A stretch of 64,000 bases of DNA from Chytriomyces cf. hyalinus JEL632 (GCA_025435555.1 JAIWWG010000127.1:1-64000); one strand, 5' to 3'. Numbered from the stretch's first letter, positions 43,589 to 57,146 are shown. Notes: generated by a model from the sequence alone, not told the origin. Translations and numbers: made by a program.

Positions 43589-44443
43589 ATGTTTACGAAA
43601 ACACGCATCCGACTGTTGGTATTCTACGTGCTGACGGTGCTGATTGGGAGCATCGTGACGCCGCCTCAGACATGGCTCGCGAACAAGCGCAACCTGCTCA
43701 ACGTGGTCTTTGCCAAGTTCGCATGGGTGAGAGAAAAACGACAGTTATCTCTTCACGCATCAAGCATACAAATCATGCTAAAACGGAAACCAAAAGGGAT
43801 GGACTACTCTAGTTATCGTCGCTGCAATCGCCGTGTCCTCGTTCGCTCGTCCTGGACAGCAAAGCCCACCTCAGTCAGGCACCTCCACAACCACTCTGCA
43901 CAGACTCGCTCTTCACACACGAACAACACTGTTCTGGATCATAACAACGCAGTACTTTCTGGGCCCACCGCTTCTTGACCGGGTGTACATGGCAACAGGG
44001 TCGTGTGTGGCTGGCGAAGATTCGCTTGTGGCTTTGGACGCAGCTGCGCTCGCATCGCCGAAAATGTGTAAACGCGCGGGCGGGGAGTGGTCAGGATTCG
44101 ATATCTCTGGGCATTGTCTTTTGTTGATTCTTGCGGGAGTGTCGATTCATGAGCAAGTGCGCATGTCGAAAAAGGCGACCAAATTGCTGAGGGAAGGGAG
44201 TGTTGAGAAGCGGTATGTCGACTGGAGCGTGGCAGCTTTGCGCTTCTTTCAGGTATTCTAGTCTCGCTTTATTCATTCCCTTTAACGATGCTTTCAATTG
44301 ATGACTGGGTCTGCCTGTTACAGTCATTGTGGTGGATCATGCTGGTTACAACGGCGCTGTACTTCCACGATATTCCCGAACTTTACAGTGGGACAACATT
44401 GGCGGGGCTGTACTGGGCTGCGGAGTACGCCTTCCTTCTTTAA
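43589..44443 (+). CDS. FIT-family (fat storage-inducing) ER membrane protein
   Basis: Homologue of FITM2/Scs3/Yft2, ER proteins with lipid phosphatase (acyl-CoA diphosphatase) activity needed for lipid droplet formation. Exons 43589-43726, 43797-44252 and 44324-44443 give 237 residues. Removing the first intron (70 nt, acceptor CCAAAAG) creates AKFAWGWTTLVIVAAIAVSS. Motifs: TPPQTWLANKRNLLNVVFAK, YFLGPPLLDRVYMATGSC, the catalytic-type GHCLLLILAGVSIHE (His) and the second His in TTALYFHDIPELYSG. Several hydrophobic segments fit the six-TM fold. Start at the first Met before TM1. It lies just outside the transposon island. Confidence 0.82.
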
Positions 44444-44747
44444 ATGCCCGTTTTTTCGTTGTATTTTGTAAAAGTATTTCGAGTAAACGCGATGCCTCAT
44501 GCTGATGATACATCCCCAAACTGTGCATGTCTTGTTCGTGTTCTGGAAAGCCATTTCCACGATCCAGATGAAGGGGCAAGAACTGAAGCCATTCAAAGCC
44601 GCTGAATGGGGTAACTGCTGTCGGCATTGACGTCCATCTTCTTCAACAGCTGTCCTGACCTGTTTTCCTCAGAGCAACTTGTGTTCCTCAGAACGACTTG
44701 TGTTCAGTTTGGATGAATCATAAACTTTCGCAAAAAGTAAAACCAAA

Positions 44748-45070
44748 ATGTCACTCTGGCGATCCGCCTCGAAGCAAGCACGAACCACGTTCCTGGGTTC
44801 CATCGCATTCACAACCATCACCATCGTCACCGTCTTCAAGCTGAAGGAATACGAGTTTGACGTAAGACCGCTGTAACCTGATCATACACACAGCAAGAAA
44901 GTGCTGACCCGTTCTCTCCCTGCTTACTCGCACAGGTCCGGCGAAAGGGAATCATCCGTGACGATGAGCGGCGCAAGCAACTGATTGAGAATAGTATCGA
45001 ATATGAACGGAATGAAGCTTTGCAGCAGAGACTGGCGCTTGAGCAGAATGTGACGGTTACTTCGAATTGA
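44748..45070 (+). CDS. PET117: Pet117-like cytochrome oxidase assembly factor
   Basis: Two exons (44748-44861, 44936-45070; 74-nt intron) encode 82 residues. The N-terminal hydrophobic segment (FLGSIAFTTITIVTVFKLKE) is followed by the family motif RRKGIIRDDERRKQLIENSI and a basic/acidic tail. Pet117 is a small inner-membrane mitochondrial protein needed for cytochrome c oxidase assembly, linked to Cox15 and haem a synthesis. The I-R-D-x-E-R-R signature is the main evidence. Confidence 0.82.
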
Positions 45071-45433
45071 AAACGTTTGCGGGGGTTCACCCCATGTCCG
45101 TTCTTTTTTAAACTTGGGTCTGCATTTGGAGGGAAAGAGTGATTATGCATTGGAGAGAGAAGAGTTTTCGTTGGAGTTAGTGTCGATGGGAGTCAACTAT
45201 GCATCGACTGTTTGAAATCTCAGTAGGTTTTGGGGGCAATGTCCACGCACTATTTGTTTTTAATGGGGGAGGGTCTTCATCTGAAGAAGCCCTTGGAGAA
45301 TCAGGGGAAGCAAATACTGGACGGAAAATAAAATAAAATGAAAAAATAAATACGCATGCACGGTCCTCGATTGTCTTGATTTTCCCAGTCTCATTTTCTG
45401 AATCTCTGTGAACTCTCTTTTCTTCTGCTACTG

Positions 45434-46835
45434 TCATCTCCTACTCCGTTTCACCCCGCCTTTCGTTTTCCTGGAGAAACCAAAAACGTCAATCAGTTTA
45501 CACTCCCCTAAAACAGAAAAGGGAAAAATAAACGCGAACACAAACCGTGATTTCGTATCATCTGAAATTCGCCCCTCTCCATACGCATCATCATCTTGCC
45601 CTCCACCATGTATCCCCGACTCTCTTCTTGCCGATAATCCGGCAGTCGTTGCATTCCGTTTCGTCCGTGTAGGAGCAGATAACCCAGAAATGCTCTCATC
45701 CTGCCCACCACTGAGCTGCTCATAAATCGCATCAAACGCAATGATGCTGCCTGACGTATCGACCGTTGAGTACGTTTGCTGGAGCGCGTGATGGTATGGA
45801 TTCGATTGCGATTGATTTGGGTCGTCGGGAGGGTTCCAGAAATTGTGTGCTTGTGTTGTGTACACGTTGGCTTGCGGGTTTCCTTGTTGGATAAAGTGCT
45901 GTTTGTGGTTTTTGGGTTAGTTTGAGTTTACTTGGTGAGGTAAGCGACAAGAGAGGGTTTTGCTCATACCTGAGAATCTGGAGTCATTGCAGCCAAGATG
46001 GAGTCTTGTTGATGCTGCTTCGACGATGGCGATTTCAGTTACGCTTGTTATTTCTGAAGCCAGCTTTTCGAAACTAACGTACCTGCACAAAAAAGGCAGC
46101 TTCCGCTTCAGGAACTTGGGTAAGACTTTGGCTATCTGGAGTTGCAGCTTCCAACTCTGGAAAGCCGGTATCCTCGTTGTCATCCATCAGGTTTTGGAAC
46201 TGGGGATTTAGAGCATCAACTTTTCGCGATTCCATCATTGCGGTTGCAGCAAATGGATAAGAAACTTACATCTGCATTCCCGCGACTTTCATGGGGTTCA
46301 CTGTACTGTTGAGAAAGTCGAATGTTAACATGGATGCGACAAAGCGTCAGAAGGGAGAGGGGGGCTAACCTCAGTGTATTTCAGCAAAATCTTGTCCATG
46401 TCCGTACTGGCATATTGAACCAGTTTGTTGTTATTGTTGATGATGATGAGCGCAATTTCGCAGTCGCAGAGGACGCTGAGTTCAAACGCCTTTTTCATGA
46501 GTCCAAACTTGCGTTTCAGAAATGTGACCTGCATTGGATGGAGTTGTGTGGACGTTAGAACAGGCAAACCGAGATGGGGGAGGGAGGGAGGTGAGAGAGA
46601 GGGTCGTCCCCGCATATCAGAGATGACGGAGGCATGGCAGTGTCTGACTAGTGTTGAGGGAGGGTGATAGGCTCGTACTTGGCGGTTGCGTTCATCGTTG
46701 ATGCGCTGAATCTATTTTTAACCGCAGCCAACAATGAAGGGATGGGTTTGGGTGGGTAAGGTTGGTGAGTTATTTATAGCACGGACGGTTCAAAGTGTTA
46801 AATGTCACGGGCACCTTGATCTTCTTTCTGCCCAT
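45434..46835 (-). CDS. MEF2/Rlm1-type MADS-box transcription factor
   Basis: The MADS box is assembled from three exons: 46815-46835 (MGRKKIK), 46679-46711 ([11 protein letters not shown]) and 46370-46528 ([20 protein letters not shown], then [33 protein letters not shown]). A short exon [12 protein letters not shown] (about 46280-46315) supplies the MEF2-type extension. Later exons are Gln/Pro/Ser-rich and disordered ([20 protein letters not shown], then [20 protein letters not shown]). The factor binds CTA(A/T)4TAG-like sites; Rlm1 acts in cell-wall integrity signalling in yeast. The 3' end is uncertain: the last exon is open to 45434, but its end ([13 protein letters not shown]) may be intron. 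Confidence 0.85.
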
Positions 46836-47033
46836 TGGAAACGGTGTGTTTGCGTGTGAGTTTGGAGGGGTGGGGTTGTTTCTGGTTGGAGGTTTCTGCG
46901 TTGACAGAATTGGAAGCGTTTTTGGATTCCTTCTTTGGCTTCGACTTCGATGCCCGCGACGGCCGTTTCTGATTCGCTCTCGATTTTACGAACGCGTGTT
47001 TATAAAAAATATATTTAAAATAATATTAACCAA
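46836..47033. promoter_or_regulatory. 198-bp divergent promoter, MADS factor / proteasome alpha5
   Basis: It separates the MADS gene start (46835, -) and the alpha5 start (47034, +). An AT-rich TTTATAAAAAATATATTTA lies about 35 bp before the alpha5 ATG and is the likely core element. Confidence 0.55.
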
Positions 47034-48263
<1,230 letters not shown>

Positions 48264-48516
48264 AACAAGAGAGTCATTTGACGAACGAAACCACGTGACT
48301 TTTTCGATCAAAGCGGCGTGTGTGTGTATGGATACTTTGAATAAAAAAAACAGAAGCTGCAGCAGACCGACCCCGTGGATTGACCCACAGAATTCTGAAT
48401 ATTCCTTGAAGAAATGGAACGTAAATCAGAGTGCTTGGGTTAAAAAAACATTTTACGCCCTTGTTTGGGGTGGAAAGGAAAAAATCAACAACTGGACAAA
48501 AAAACAGACTTCAATC

Positions 48517-50646
48517 ATGAGCAACCAAAACGCATTGTCGATTGGCGGCTCGCGCACGTCCGGAGCCGACATTCGGAACCAGAACGGTGAGACCACGGTA
48601 CTCGAGTTTTAAAATGACTGCGCATTAAACCGGTCGCTTGGCAACCTCCCCAGTGATGGCCGCCCAGGCGATTGCAAACATTGTCAAGACTTCGTTGGGT
48701 CCAGTCGGTCTCGATAAAATGCTCGTGGACGATATCGGCGTGAGCATTCCATTTTAATATCACGCTTGTCCTGTGCTCTCCGGGATTGCTCACAATCAAC
48801 CATTTTTCGGGAACCTATCGCCCAGGACGTGACAATCTCGAACGACGGAGCAACAATTTTGCGGCTGTTGGAGGTGGAGCACCCAGCTGGAAAAGTGCTT
48901 GTGGAGCTTGCGCAGCAACAGGACAAGGAAGTGGGCGATGGAACCACCTCAGTCGTGATTATTGCGGCAGAACTGTTGCGCAGAGCGAACGAACTTGTCA
49001 AGAACAAGATTCACCCAACGACAATTATTACGGGATACAGACAGGCGTCCAAGGAAGCTGTGCGTTTTATTGTCGAGAAGATGACGACAAAGGTGGACAC
49101 GCTTGGACGGGACTGTCTCATGAATGTCGCAAAGACGTCCATGTCTTCAAAGATTATTGGAGCGTACGTAACCGTCTTTGCGCGAATTTTTTGTGTTGAT
49201 GCTGTGCTGACGGATTTTATTTTTGTCAAGTGATGACGAATTCTTTGCCAACATTGTCGTGGATGCCATCACCGCCGTCAAAACTGTTAACCCACGCGGT
49301 GATGTCAAGTACCCAATTAAGGCAATCAATGTGCTGAAGGCGCACGGAAAGTCTGTACTCGACAGTTCCCTTGTTCGTGGATACGCTCTCAACTGCATGG
49401 TGGCTTCCCAAGCCATCCGAACGAAAGTGGTTGGCGCCAAAATCGCCTGCTTGGACATTAACTTGCAAAAGTACCGCATGAGTTTGGGCGTCAACATTGT
49501 CATTGACGATCCAGACAAGCTTGAAGATATCCGTCGCCGGTTTGGACCTTCTCGTTTGATTACCCAAATACCTTGAATGCTCACGCCTCGGATCTCCTTT
49601 CAGTGAAATTGCCATTACCACAGAGCGTATCAAGAAGATTTTGGATTCTGGAGCAAACGTTATTCTCACCACCAAGGGTATCGATGATCTTTGCTTGAAG
49701 CTTTTCGTTGAGGCCGGTGCTATGGCTGTTCGCCGAGTGAAGAAGGACGACATGAAGCGAATCGCAAAGGCGTCGGGAGGTAAGACAGCTATTCGAAAAT
49801 AACTATCAAATATCAGTCCATTAACTTGTTATTCTTCAGCAACTTTCATCTCTTCTTTGGCCAATCTGAGCGGCGAAGAAACGTTCGAAGCTTCATACCT
49901 TGGATACGCCGAAGAAGTCGTCCAGGAGCGTATTTCTGATGACGAATGCATTCTGATCAAGGGAACCAAATCACATGCATCATCTTCTATCATTCTGCGT
50001 GGAGCAAATGACTACATGCTGGATGAAATGGAGCGTTCCGTTCACGACAGTTTATGCGCTGTGAAGCGAACTCTGGAGAGCAACACTGTGGTTCCAGGCG
50101 GTGGCTGTGTCGAAGCGGCTTTGTCCATCTTCTTGGAAGAATATGCCACCTCAGTCGTGAGTAGCGCATTTCCTCGAAAACTCTCCATCGAAAAGGCTAA
50201 TATTTCTGCGAACCTCCTCAGTCAACTCGTGAACAGCTCGCAATCGCGGAATACGCCAACTCCCTCCTCGTCATCCCAAAAACACTTTCAGTAAACGCCG
50301 CCAAGGACTCGACTGACCTGGTTGCCAAACTGAGAGCCTACCACAATGCGTCGCAAGCACCAGGTGCAGATGCCGAGAAGCAGCAACTGAAATGGTATGG
50401 ACTGGATTTGATCAATGGAGTTGTGCGTGACAACCTGCAAGCGGGTGTGTTGGAACCTGCAATTTCAAAAGTCAAGAGTTTGAAGGCTGCAACTGAAGCT
50501 GCAATCGCATTGCTTCGTATCGAGTATGATGTGTTTTTATGTCTTCCTTACATTTGAAGGAATCTGACTTGTTTTGCCTCTTTACAATCAGTGACATGAT
50601 CAAAATCGAGCCTGAGCAACGTCAAGATGATGGCCATGACCACTAG
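48517..50646 (+). CDS. TCP1: CCT/TRiC chaperonin subunit alpha (TCP-1)
   Basis: Subunit 1 of the eukaryotic chaperonin that folds actin and tubulin in the cytosol. About seven exons. Motifs in order: SLGPVGLDKMLVDDIG (ATP P-loop type), DVTISNDGATILRLLEVEHP, DKEVGDGTTSVVIIAAELLR (catalytic Asp), MSSKIIGA, KAHGKSVLDSSLVRGYALNC, CLDINLQKYRMSLGVNIVI (CCT1-typical), ECILIKGTKSHASSSIILRG, NTVVPGGGCVEAALSIFLEE, then EKQQLKWYGLDLINGVVRDN and DDMIKIEPEQRQDDGHDH. The start is 48517 (MSNQNALSIGGSRTSGADIR). All ATPase landmarks are present. Confidence 0.95.
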
Positions 50647-51113
50647 TTTTTGCCTCTTGTTTTGAATTTGAGGGGGCAGTCTGATTATTATTTAAAAGAA
50701 GGGGGCTGTCCCTGCAGAAATGTGCCGTGTTGTTTTTCTTGTACTGTGCAAAGGGCTTATTAAAATGAGTATGAAAAAGCAACTGCATGTGTTGACATGC
50801 GGTGTTGTGAACAGGGCACCGGATTTGAATTGAGGTGTTGTGAACCAGCATGTCAGCGATAGTCTCATTCAGTTCATGATGGGGTTTATGAAGCAACGTC
50901 AGTCTGCTGTCCTCTTCCACAATTGTAAAGTCAACGAATTTCGTATATGGATCGGCTGCATTTCTGGATTTGGCGATCATTGCTGGACTGCTTCACAAGC
51001 GTTTCTAGACGCGGGCGGGCGCTTATGTGGCTGGTAATTATGAAAAACATGCAGCGCGTTTATGCAACCGCTTGTGGCTAATTTATATGGAAATTCGAAA
51101 TAAAAAGTACATT
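50647..51113. other. Convergent intergenic stretch
   Basis: It lies between the 3' ends of the CCT1 gene (+) and a small - strand gene. Only short frames; nothing recognised. Confidence 0.5.
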
Positions 51114-51672
51114 TCAAAAACTCAGACTTTTCCCTTTCAATAGCCCCAGCTTCCCTACAACCTCTCTCATCTGATTGTCCAATTCTTGAAAGTATCTCCG
51201 CAGATGCTTCATGTCTTCCTGCACACTTGTCGCACTTTCGATACGCTTGGGAGGTTCCGGCACAACAACTACGTTGACATCTACATTCCCAGCAATGACA
51301 TCTTCGTTCATGCACCGTTGATTCTTGAACAGCAGCATCAGCGGCGCGTTGAAATCACGCACACGGAAAGACTCGTAGTGCAGACGCTGCCCAGCTTTGA
51401 GTCTCTAAAGTCCAGACCCAATGCTTTGTTAAGATTTCTTCGTAACGAGCGGGGCGCCGTGGGAGAGTGGACGCCTGTTTTGTTTGTGCGAGTTTGGGTT
51501 TTCAGATTTTTGCGGGAAAGTTTCGCCTCTGGTACTTAATCACCTCCAGCGGTTTCGATGAGAGGAATGGGTCTTGATGGGATTGCATTACTTCTGAGGA
51601 TGCTTTCATTTCAGCTTGAATCGATTGCAGAACTGTTGTGTCAGGTTGTTGCCGGTTTTCCTGACCCAGCAT
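51114..51672 (-). CDS. Small unknown protein with predicted coiled coil
   Basis: Two exons fit well: 51544-51672 (43 codons, MLGQENRQQPDTTVLQSIQA...) and 51117-51404 plus stop, joined in phase 0 over a 139-nt GT-AG intron. The product has about 139 residues. Exon 2 reads RLKAGQRLHYESFRVRDF, NAPLMLLFKNQRC, an acidic Val-rich strand and a heptad-like helix MKHLRRYFQELDNQMREVVG at the C-terminus. I do not recognise the family. The size and terminal coiled coil suit a small subunit of a larger complex; that is inference. Confidence 0.55.
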
Positions 51673-52073
51673 CAAAAGTGCATCGTTTCTGGGTACGCGT
51701 TACCGTGACGGCGACAAGATATGGACTGACAAGTCCGTGAATGTGAAGAGCGTGTTTGATCGGACTCCCGGACAAAATCTGAACGCGAATCTGAAGATAT
51801 GCACGGCGGGTTAAAAGTCATTGAAGGTTATCAGAATGTGCTGTTGACAGTGTTTAAAGAGACCTTGAATCGGAGACAGCAGGAAAGCCTGTATGGATGG
51901 GTTTGATGTATGCCACGGCTGATGGCGATCCCAGGAGCGAAGCAGCACCACGACACAAGGCCGCCGATAGAATCGCCTTGCCCAAGTCCGTGTTTGCGGC
52001 GATCACAGCATCTTGATGAATAAAGTGATAAATAAAGGCAGAAAGAGATCGGATATACCCGGGAACCAGAAAG
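51673..52073. other. Divergent spacer upstream of biotin synthase
   Basis: About 400 bp between the small - strand gene and the biotin synthase ATG. A TGATAAATAAAGG element lies about 50 bp before the latter. No gene recognised. Confidence 0.5.
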
Positions 52074-53505
52074 ATGTTGAAACGGATCTCGGTCGCAGCA
52101 CGCGCAATGGCGTCGCACTCGTCGAACCCTGCAGCTCCACTTGCGGCGAATGTACCTCGCTCGCTGCTTGGCAGTGCGGCCGAGGACGCGGCGCTTGCGG
52201 CCGTTGCATCGAAATCGGCGCTGCGTTTCGACTGGTCCAAGAACGAGATTAAGCGCATTTACGATTCACCGCTGATGGACTTGTTGTTTTACTCGGTAAC
52301 TTATTCTGCGCTATTTATCTTGTTGGTCTTATCTTATTTATCGAACGACTTGCTCCATTACATCGTCTCTTTCAGTCCCTCGTCCACCGCAAATTCCACG
52401 ACGGAAGAGCCGTTCAGCAATGCACACTTCTCAGCATCAAAACCGGTGGCTGCTCCGAAGACTGCTCATACTGGTACGCAAAAACACACCCCGCGTGACG
52501 ATCATCACATCATCTCTGAACCTTCAAAAAAACAAATACAGCCCACAATCCTCAAAACACGCAACCACAGTCGAAGCAACAAAACTCATGAAAGAAGACT
52601 CCGTCCTCGCCGCCGCACGGAAAGCCAAAGAAGCCGGAAGCTCGCGTTTTTGTATGGGCGCTGCATGGCGCGACATGGAAGGCCGTAAAAGCAATTTCAA
52701 TAGTATCCTCGGTTACGTGAAGGAGATTCGTGGGATGGGGATGGAGGTGTGTTGCACTCTTGGAATGATTACGGGGACGCAAGCGAAGCAGCTGAAAGAG
52801 GCTGGACTGACGGCTTATAACCACAACTTGGACACGAGTCGCGAATTTTATCCCAAAATTATTACCACGCGGACGTATGATGAGCGGTTGGATACCCTTG
52901 CGCATGTCAGAGATGCGGGGATTAATGTTTGCAGTGGGGGAATAATTGGTCTCGGTGAAAGTCACGATGATCGCGTGGGCATGTTGCATACTTTGGCGAC
53001 TTTGCCGGAGCATCCAGAAAGTGTTCCCGTGAACGCTTTACTCGCCGTAGAGGGAACTCCTTTAGAAGCACAAGAGGTAACTTTGGTAGATCATCGAAAC
53101 CGTCATTGAAGTTGCTTACCCCTCACGACTATTCCAGCCCGTCAAAATTTGGGAAATGATTCGAATGATTGGTACAGCGCGTATTGTTATGCCCCAAACC
53201 ATGATTCGGTTGAGTGCCGGTCGCGTTCGGTTCACGCAACCAGAGCAAGCAATGTGCTTCATGGCCGGTGCAAACAGTATCTTTACCGGAGACAAACTCT
53301 TAACAACACCCAACAATGCGTACAATGACGACAAGGCCATGTTTGAAACGCTTGGTGAGTGTCCTTTGACTTGGGTCCCTCTCGAAAGACATACTGACTA
53401 TAAATTCTTTCAGGTCTGGTTCCCCTTGAACCAAAATCCGTCACTGCCAAAGACCTTGAAATCGAAATCCCCGCACCAAAGGCGCAAGACGAGATTCTGA
53501 TCTGA
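52074..53505 (+). CDS. BIO2: Biotin synthase
   Basis: Radical-SAM enzyme converting dethiobiotin to biotin, normally in mitochondria. Residues 1-50 are Arg/Ser/Ala-rich ([17 protein letters not shown]) and look like a targeting peptide. The radical-SAM cluster [10 protein letters not shown] is interrupted by an intron after the first two bases of its last Cys codon; splicing gives [17 protein letters not shown]. Then come [100 protein letters not shown] and [20 protein letters not shown]. The Cys and Arg ligands of the second cluster are present. The stop is at 53503-53505. Confidence 0.95.
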
Positions 53506-53721
53506 GAATAAAAAAAAGACAGTTGAATACCAGTCCATGTTCACTTGTACCAAATATGGTGTTTATGTGCGTGGTCCAAGTTGTTGGCCATCCGTGCAAT
53601 CCTCGTCCAAAGGTTGTTGTCCATCTGAATTCGAAACTGGCGACCTTGTTTATGTGGGTGCTTGCATGGCTGGTGCTTCTATCAGTCGGCAGTTAAATGT
53701 GAAGTAAATTTTATAAATAAA

Positions 53722-54924
53722 ATGGCCAAAGGACGATACACCCCACTCGCATCCACTCAGCCACCAGCTGCAGCAGCACCCTCGAACCAACCACCCGCCC
53801 CTGTAGTCTCAGCAGCTTCATCAACGTACCTACCACAACAACAGCAGCAGCAGCAACCTCCCCAATCTTCAGTCCCAACCGGAAACTATGCCCAACCAAT
53901 CAGCACAAGCACACAGCAGCAACGATACAGACATGCTGCTCAAAGCCCGTTTATCTGTTCAGCACTGTTTACAGCGTGTTTTGCGCGTGTTGCGAAACTG
54001 TTTCCGTCGAGAACGATGGCTGTGGGGTATTCATCTGGAATGCTGGTGAGTTCAATGACTTGCTCTTTTTTTTTTTTTGCTACTACTCTCTTTGAGAGAT
54101 TGATCTTTCTGACGGAGTATTGCGTTTCTATTATCGCTGCGTTTCTTTCGGTTGCTTATTATTTTTTCTTCGTTTGGGTTTGTGGGAGGCAGTTTGCGAT
54201 GGGATGGTGGCTCTTTATCGATGGAGTCGTTTATGCGAGCACTCGAAACAAGGACGAACTTCCGGCCGTGAGGTAAACATAGTTTCTTCTTGCGCGTTCT
54301 CGCGACAAGCAGCCTCCGAACTGTCGCGAATCGAAATTCTGAATCAAAAAAATTTCTCCTATTCCCCCAGATTCGAAGACTGGCTTCCTGGCATTCTATC
54401 CACCATATCTCTCATCATGTAAGTCACTGTTCTTTGACTTTTCTTCTTTGCGCGCCACACTCATTTTCCAAGTAATGACCACAAAACAGTGTCAACTTGA
54501 TTGACAAGGATTCCCTCAACGCCGACGACTTTTCATATTCCGGATCAAATGTTGCTTGCAAAGCGCGTGCGTGCGCGTTTATTGGAATCACGATGGCGAT
54601 GGGAGCTCTTGGCGGGTCGTTTGTGAGTGTTGTGCTTGCCCAGTTGGAAATTTTGTAGTTTGATTCTCATGCTTTTTTTGTGTATGTAGGCGATTTTGGC
54701 GCTCAAGTACTTGATGCCGGGGCTTTCCGGAGAAGATATTTACTTTGGAGTAATGGTTTCGCTGCAAAACGTCTTTATTTTCGTGGGGTGAGTTTGTTGC
54801 GAAAAAAAACTGCAAGGGTTCAAAAATATCACTAACTCTTTGGGCAACATTCAGATCCATGACTCTCTGGTTTGGCAGAAACACGGGCAATAGCAGTGGA
54901 TACGGAGAAACTTACAACTTCTGA
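53722..54924 (+). CDS. Vps68/TMEM50-family membrane protein
   Basis: N-terminal 70 residues are Pro/Gln/Ser-rich (a Q7 run) and disordered. They are followed by four membrane segments in five or so exons: FARVAKLFPSRTMAVGYSSG, FAMGWWLFIDGVVYASTRN, FEDWLPGILSTISLIM, VNLIDKDSLNADDFSYSGSN, AFIGITMAMGALGGSF, AILALKYLMPGLSGEDIYFG and VMVSLQNVFIFVGSMTLWFG, ending RNTGNSSGYGETYNF. The W-W-x-x-I-D-G and Q-N-x-F-I-F-x-G motifs define this family. Yeast Vps68 acts in endosome/vacuole sorting with Vps55. The Gln-rich extension is longer than usual. Confidence 0.85.
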
Positions 54925-55407
54925 AGCGCATGATTTGATTTTTTTTTTTTCTTCCCTCAAAATCTTCTTTTGTTTGCTTTTTAGTGTGTGGTGACTTTGA
55001 CGACGGCTGTGTATGTTTTACCTTAAGAAGATTCATTTTCACATGAGATGGAAATTGCGCGCGCTTTGTGTCAGCGCCAAACGTGTGATGGCACCAGTTG
55101 CAAATGAATCCAAAAGTATCTTGGAGGCGTGTCCCTCCAAAAACCGGCTGTACACACGCTTCAATAATACGCGTTCTTTGCATTTCACAAATTCTCCTCG
55201 CACACTCCTGCCCCGAAAGTATTGCGAGTTGAGACTTTTGTTGTTGCCATTGGGGTTCATAAAATCTCATTTCTTGCATAAAAAGATTTTATCATCCAAA
55301 ACAACATTCGACCTAAACTATAAACAGGCTCCCCTCCCCCGCGCGCGCGCCCCGACTACACACTCCACACACAAACACGCAATTAGACAACGACAAGAAA
55401 ATAAGGA
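54925..55407. other. Intergenic region
   Basis: Only short frames with no recognised domain. A T-rich tract (54935-54960) lies just past the stop of the Vps68 gene, and GCGCGCGCGC occurs near 55340. Confidence 0.5.
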
Positions 55408-56777
55408 ATGGCACACTGGAACGGCACCGAAACTCCCACAGACGCTGTCCACGAAAACTATGTGGACAACGATTCCGACAATGACAACGAAGAAGAAGAG
55501 GAAGAAGAAGACGATGACGATGACAACAACTCTAATAATAGCGGTCCGCCTGTGATGCGGCGCGGTGCTGGTGCTGGGAAGGGCGCGTCTGGACTGCGGA
55601 AGAGCGTTGATTATGATGACGGTGAGTTTTATCGTGTTCCAACTTTGAAGTCCTCGTACACACAATTTGATTTTTAAATACCCTTTCCCCTGTTTATAAT
55701 CAGCTGACGATGTGGGGTCCGATGAGGACGAGGAGGACGACGACGAAGATGAGGATGACGAAGACGCTGGCAGTGTTCGACCGGCAGGAAAAGGGCGGGG
55801 TAAAGGCAAAGGCAAAGGTCATCATGTGCGCACGGCTGGGAAGGGAAAAGGCGTTGGACGGGGAAAGTCTTCTTTTGCATCGAGTAGTCGCGATGAGGAT
55901 GATGACGATGACGATGAGAATCGTGAAGGAGATGATGGGTCTGTGGAGGACTATGAGGAAGAGGGCGAGCAGTATGTTGCTGGGAAATATATGGCCGCAA
56001 ATTCAAGGAGTAGAGGTATGTGTTTTTGTTTTTATTATTGATGTTGGTTTTCTTTAATTGGGTTTTGTTCCATCACAGAAAATGAGGATGACGAAGACGA
56101 CGATGACATTGGTACGAGCCATACATATTTTAAGAATGGATCAACTGTCTTTATTTTGCAAGTTGATGTTGACGGCTTTTTCGCGCTTTCACTCAGACGA
56201 CGACAATGACGCGTACGACGACGATGGTGCAGAGCAGCTACAACAATCACATCCTTTTGGACAGAAACATCCCAGATACCGTGCGTCCTTATTTATTCCT
56301 TCTGCTGATGCATTGGAGTAAAAGTCTACTGACAAATCCCCCTCACAGAAGCCGACACTTCCTATCCCGATGACGAAGATGATGACGACGATAACACTGA
56401 ACCAGCTTCTGCTGGCAAACAACCCGAGCAAACTATCGCGGGTGATACCAATGACCTATTCACGGGAGCAGGTACATACACCAAAAAGATACTTGTTATC
56501 AGTTTTTGACTCATTTACAACAGATTTTGAAACATTCACGGACGAGTTTGCAAACCCGGAAGCAGACATGTCATCCTATTTTCAGCAAAACTTTGATGCA
56601 TCGGATGCATCCGCTTTAGCCAACAACTCGATTTCCAACGAATTTTCAAACACATTCAATGGAGGTGGTGGTGGGGAACAGGATTACGGCGACATGCCGT
56701 TTGGAGTTGTTGACTTGGATGCAGAGCTGGATCTAGAAGAGTCGCTTGGGCCGCAGAAGAAGAAGCAGCGGGTGTGA
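55408..56777 (+). CDS. Highly acidic, intrinsically disordered protein of unknown function
   Basis: Several exons give a protein dominated by Asp/Glu runs (DNDNEEEEEEEDDDDDNNSN; DEDEEDDDEDEDDEDAGSV; DEDDDDDDENREGDD), broken by Gly/Lys/Arg-rich islands (GKGRGKGKGKGHHVRTAGKG). The C-terminal part is less extreme (FETFTDEFANPEADMSSYFQ, VVDLDAELDLEESLG) and ends in the basic PQKKKQRV, which could be a nuclear signal. Composition suggests a histone- or RNA-binding nuclear protein, but no domain supports this. Exons end at sites such as DYDD|GTGAG and SRSR|GTATG. The first ATG in the frame (55408) is taken as start. Confidence 0.65.
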
Positions 56778-57146
56778 AGCCAAAAGCAACAAAAACAAAA
56801 CAGCCTGTGTGTCTGAAATACAAATCCTGATAAAAATACCAGGCACGTGACTGTCTCATGCTGATCTGACTGATCTCCCCCTCCAAGACCAAGGGACCCC
56901 GTCCACCTGGCTGCTTGAATGCATCTGAAGGGACGAGCCAGTCCCCATGGATCGATGGATGGATGCAAGGAAGACATGGAAGGAGCCCGTGTACACTCCC
57001 GGCCTCGGACCCCGCTAAACCTGGATAACAGTTTGACGGAGCCCCCATAAAAAATTCCTGATCAAAGAAATAATTCTCCATCTCCCGCATTCACTCTATA
57101 CCTCCCTCCCGAAAACTCAAAAACACACCTTGCGAGCGGGGTGAGC
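56778..57146. other. Intergenic region
   Basis: Between the acidic protein gene and the two-TM protein gene; no gene seen. A GATCGATGGATGGATG repeat lies near 56950. Confidence 0.5.

Noticed and set aside
45434-45560. Hydrophobic tail [13 protein letters not shown] as a membrane anchor of the MADS factor
   Set aside because: It lies in an AT-rich stretch that may be intron or 3'-UTR; a membrane-anchored MADS factor has no family support.
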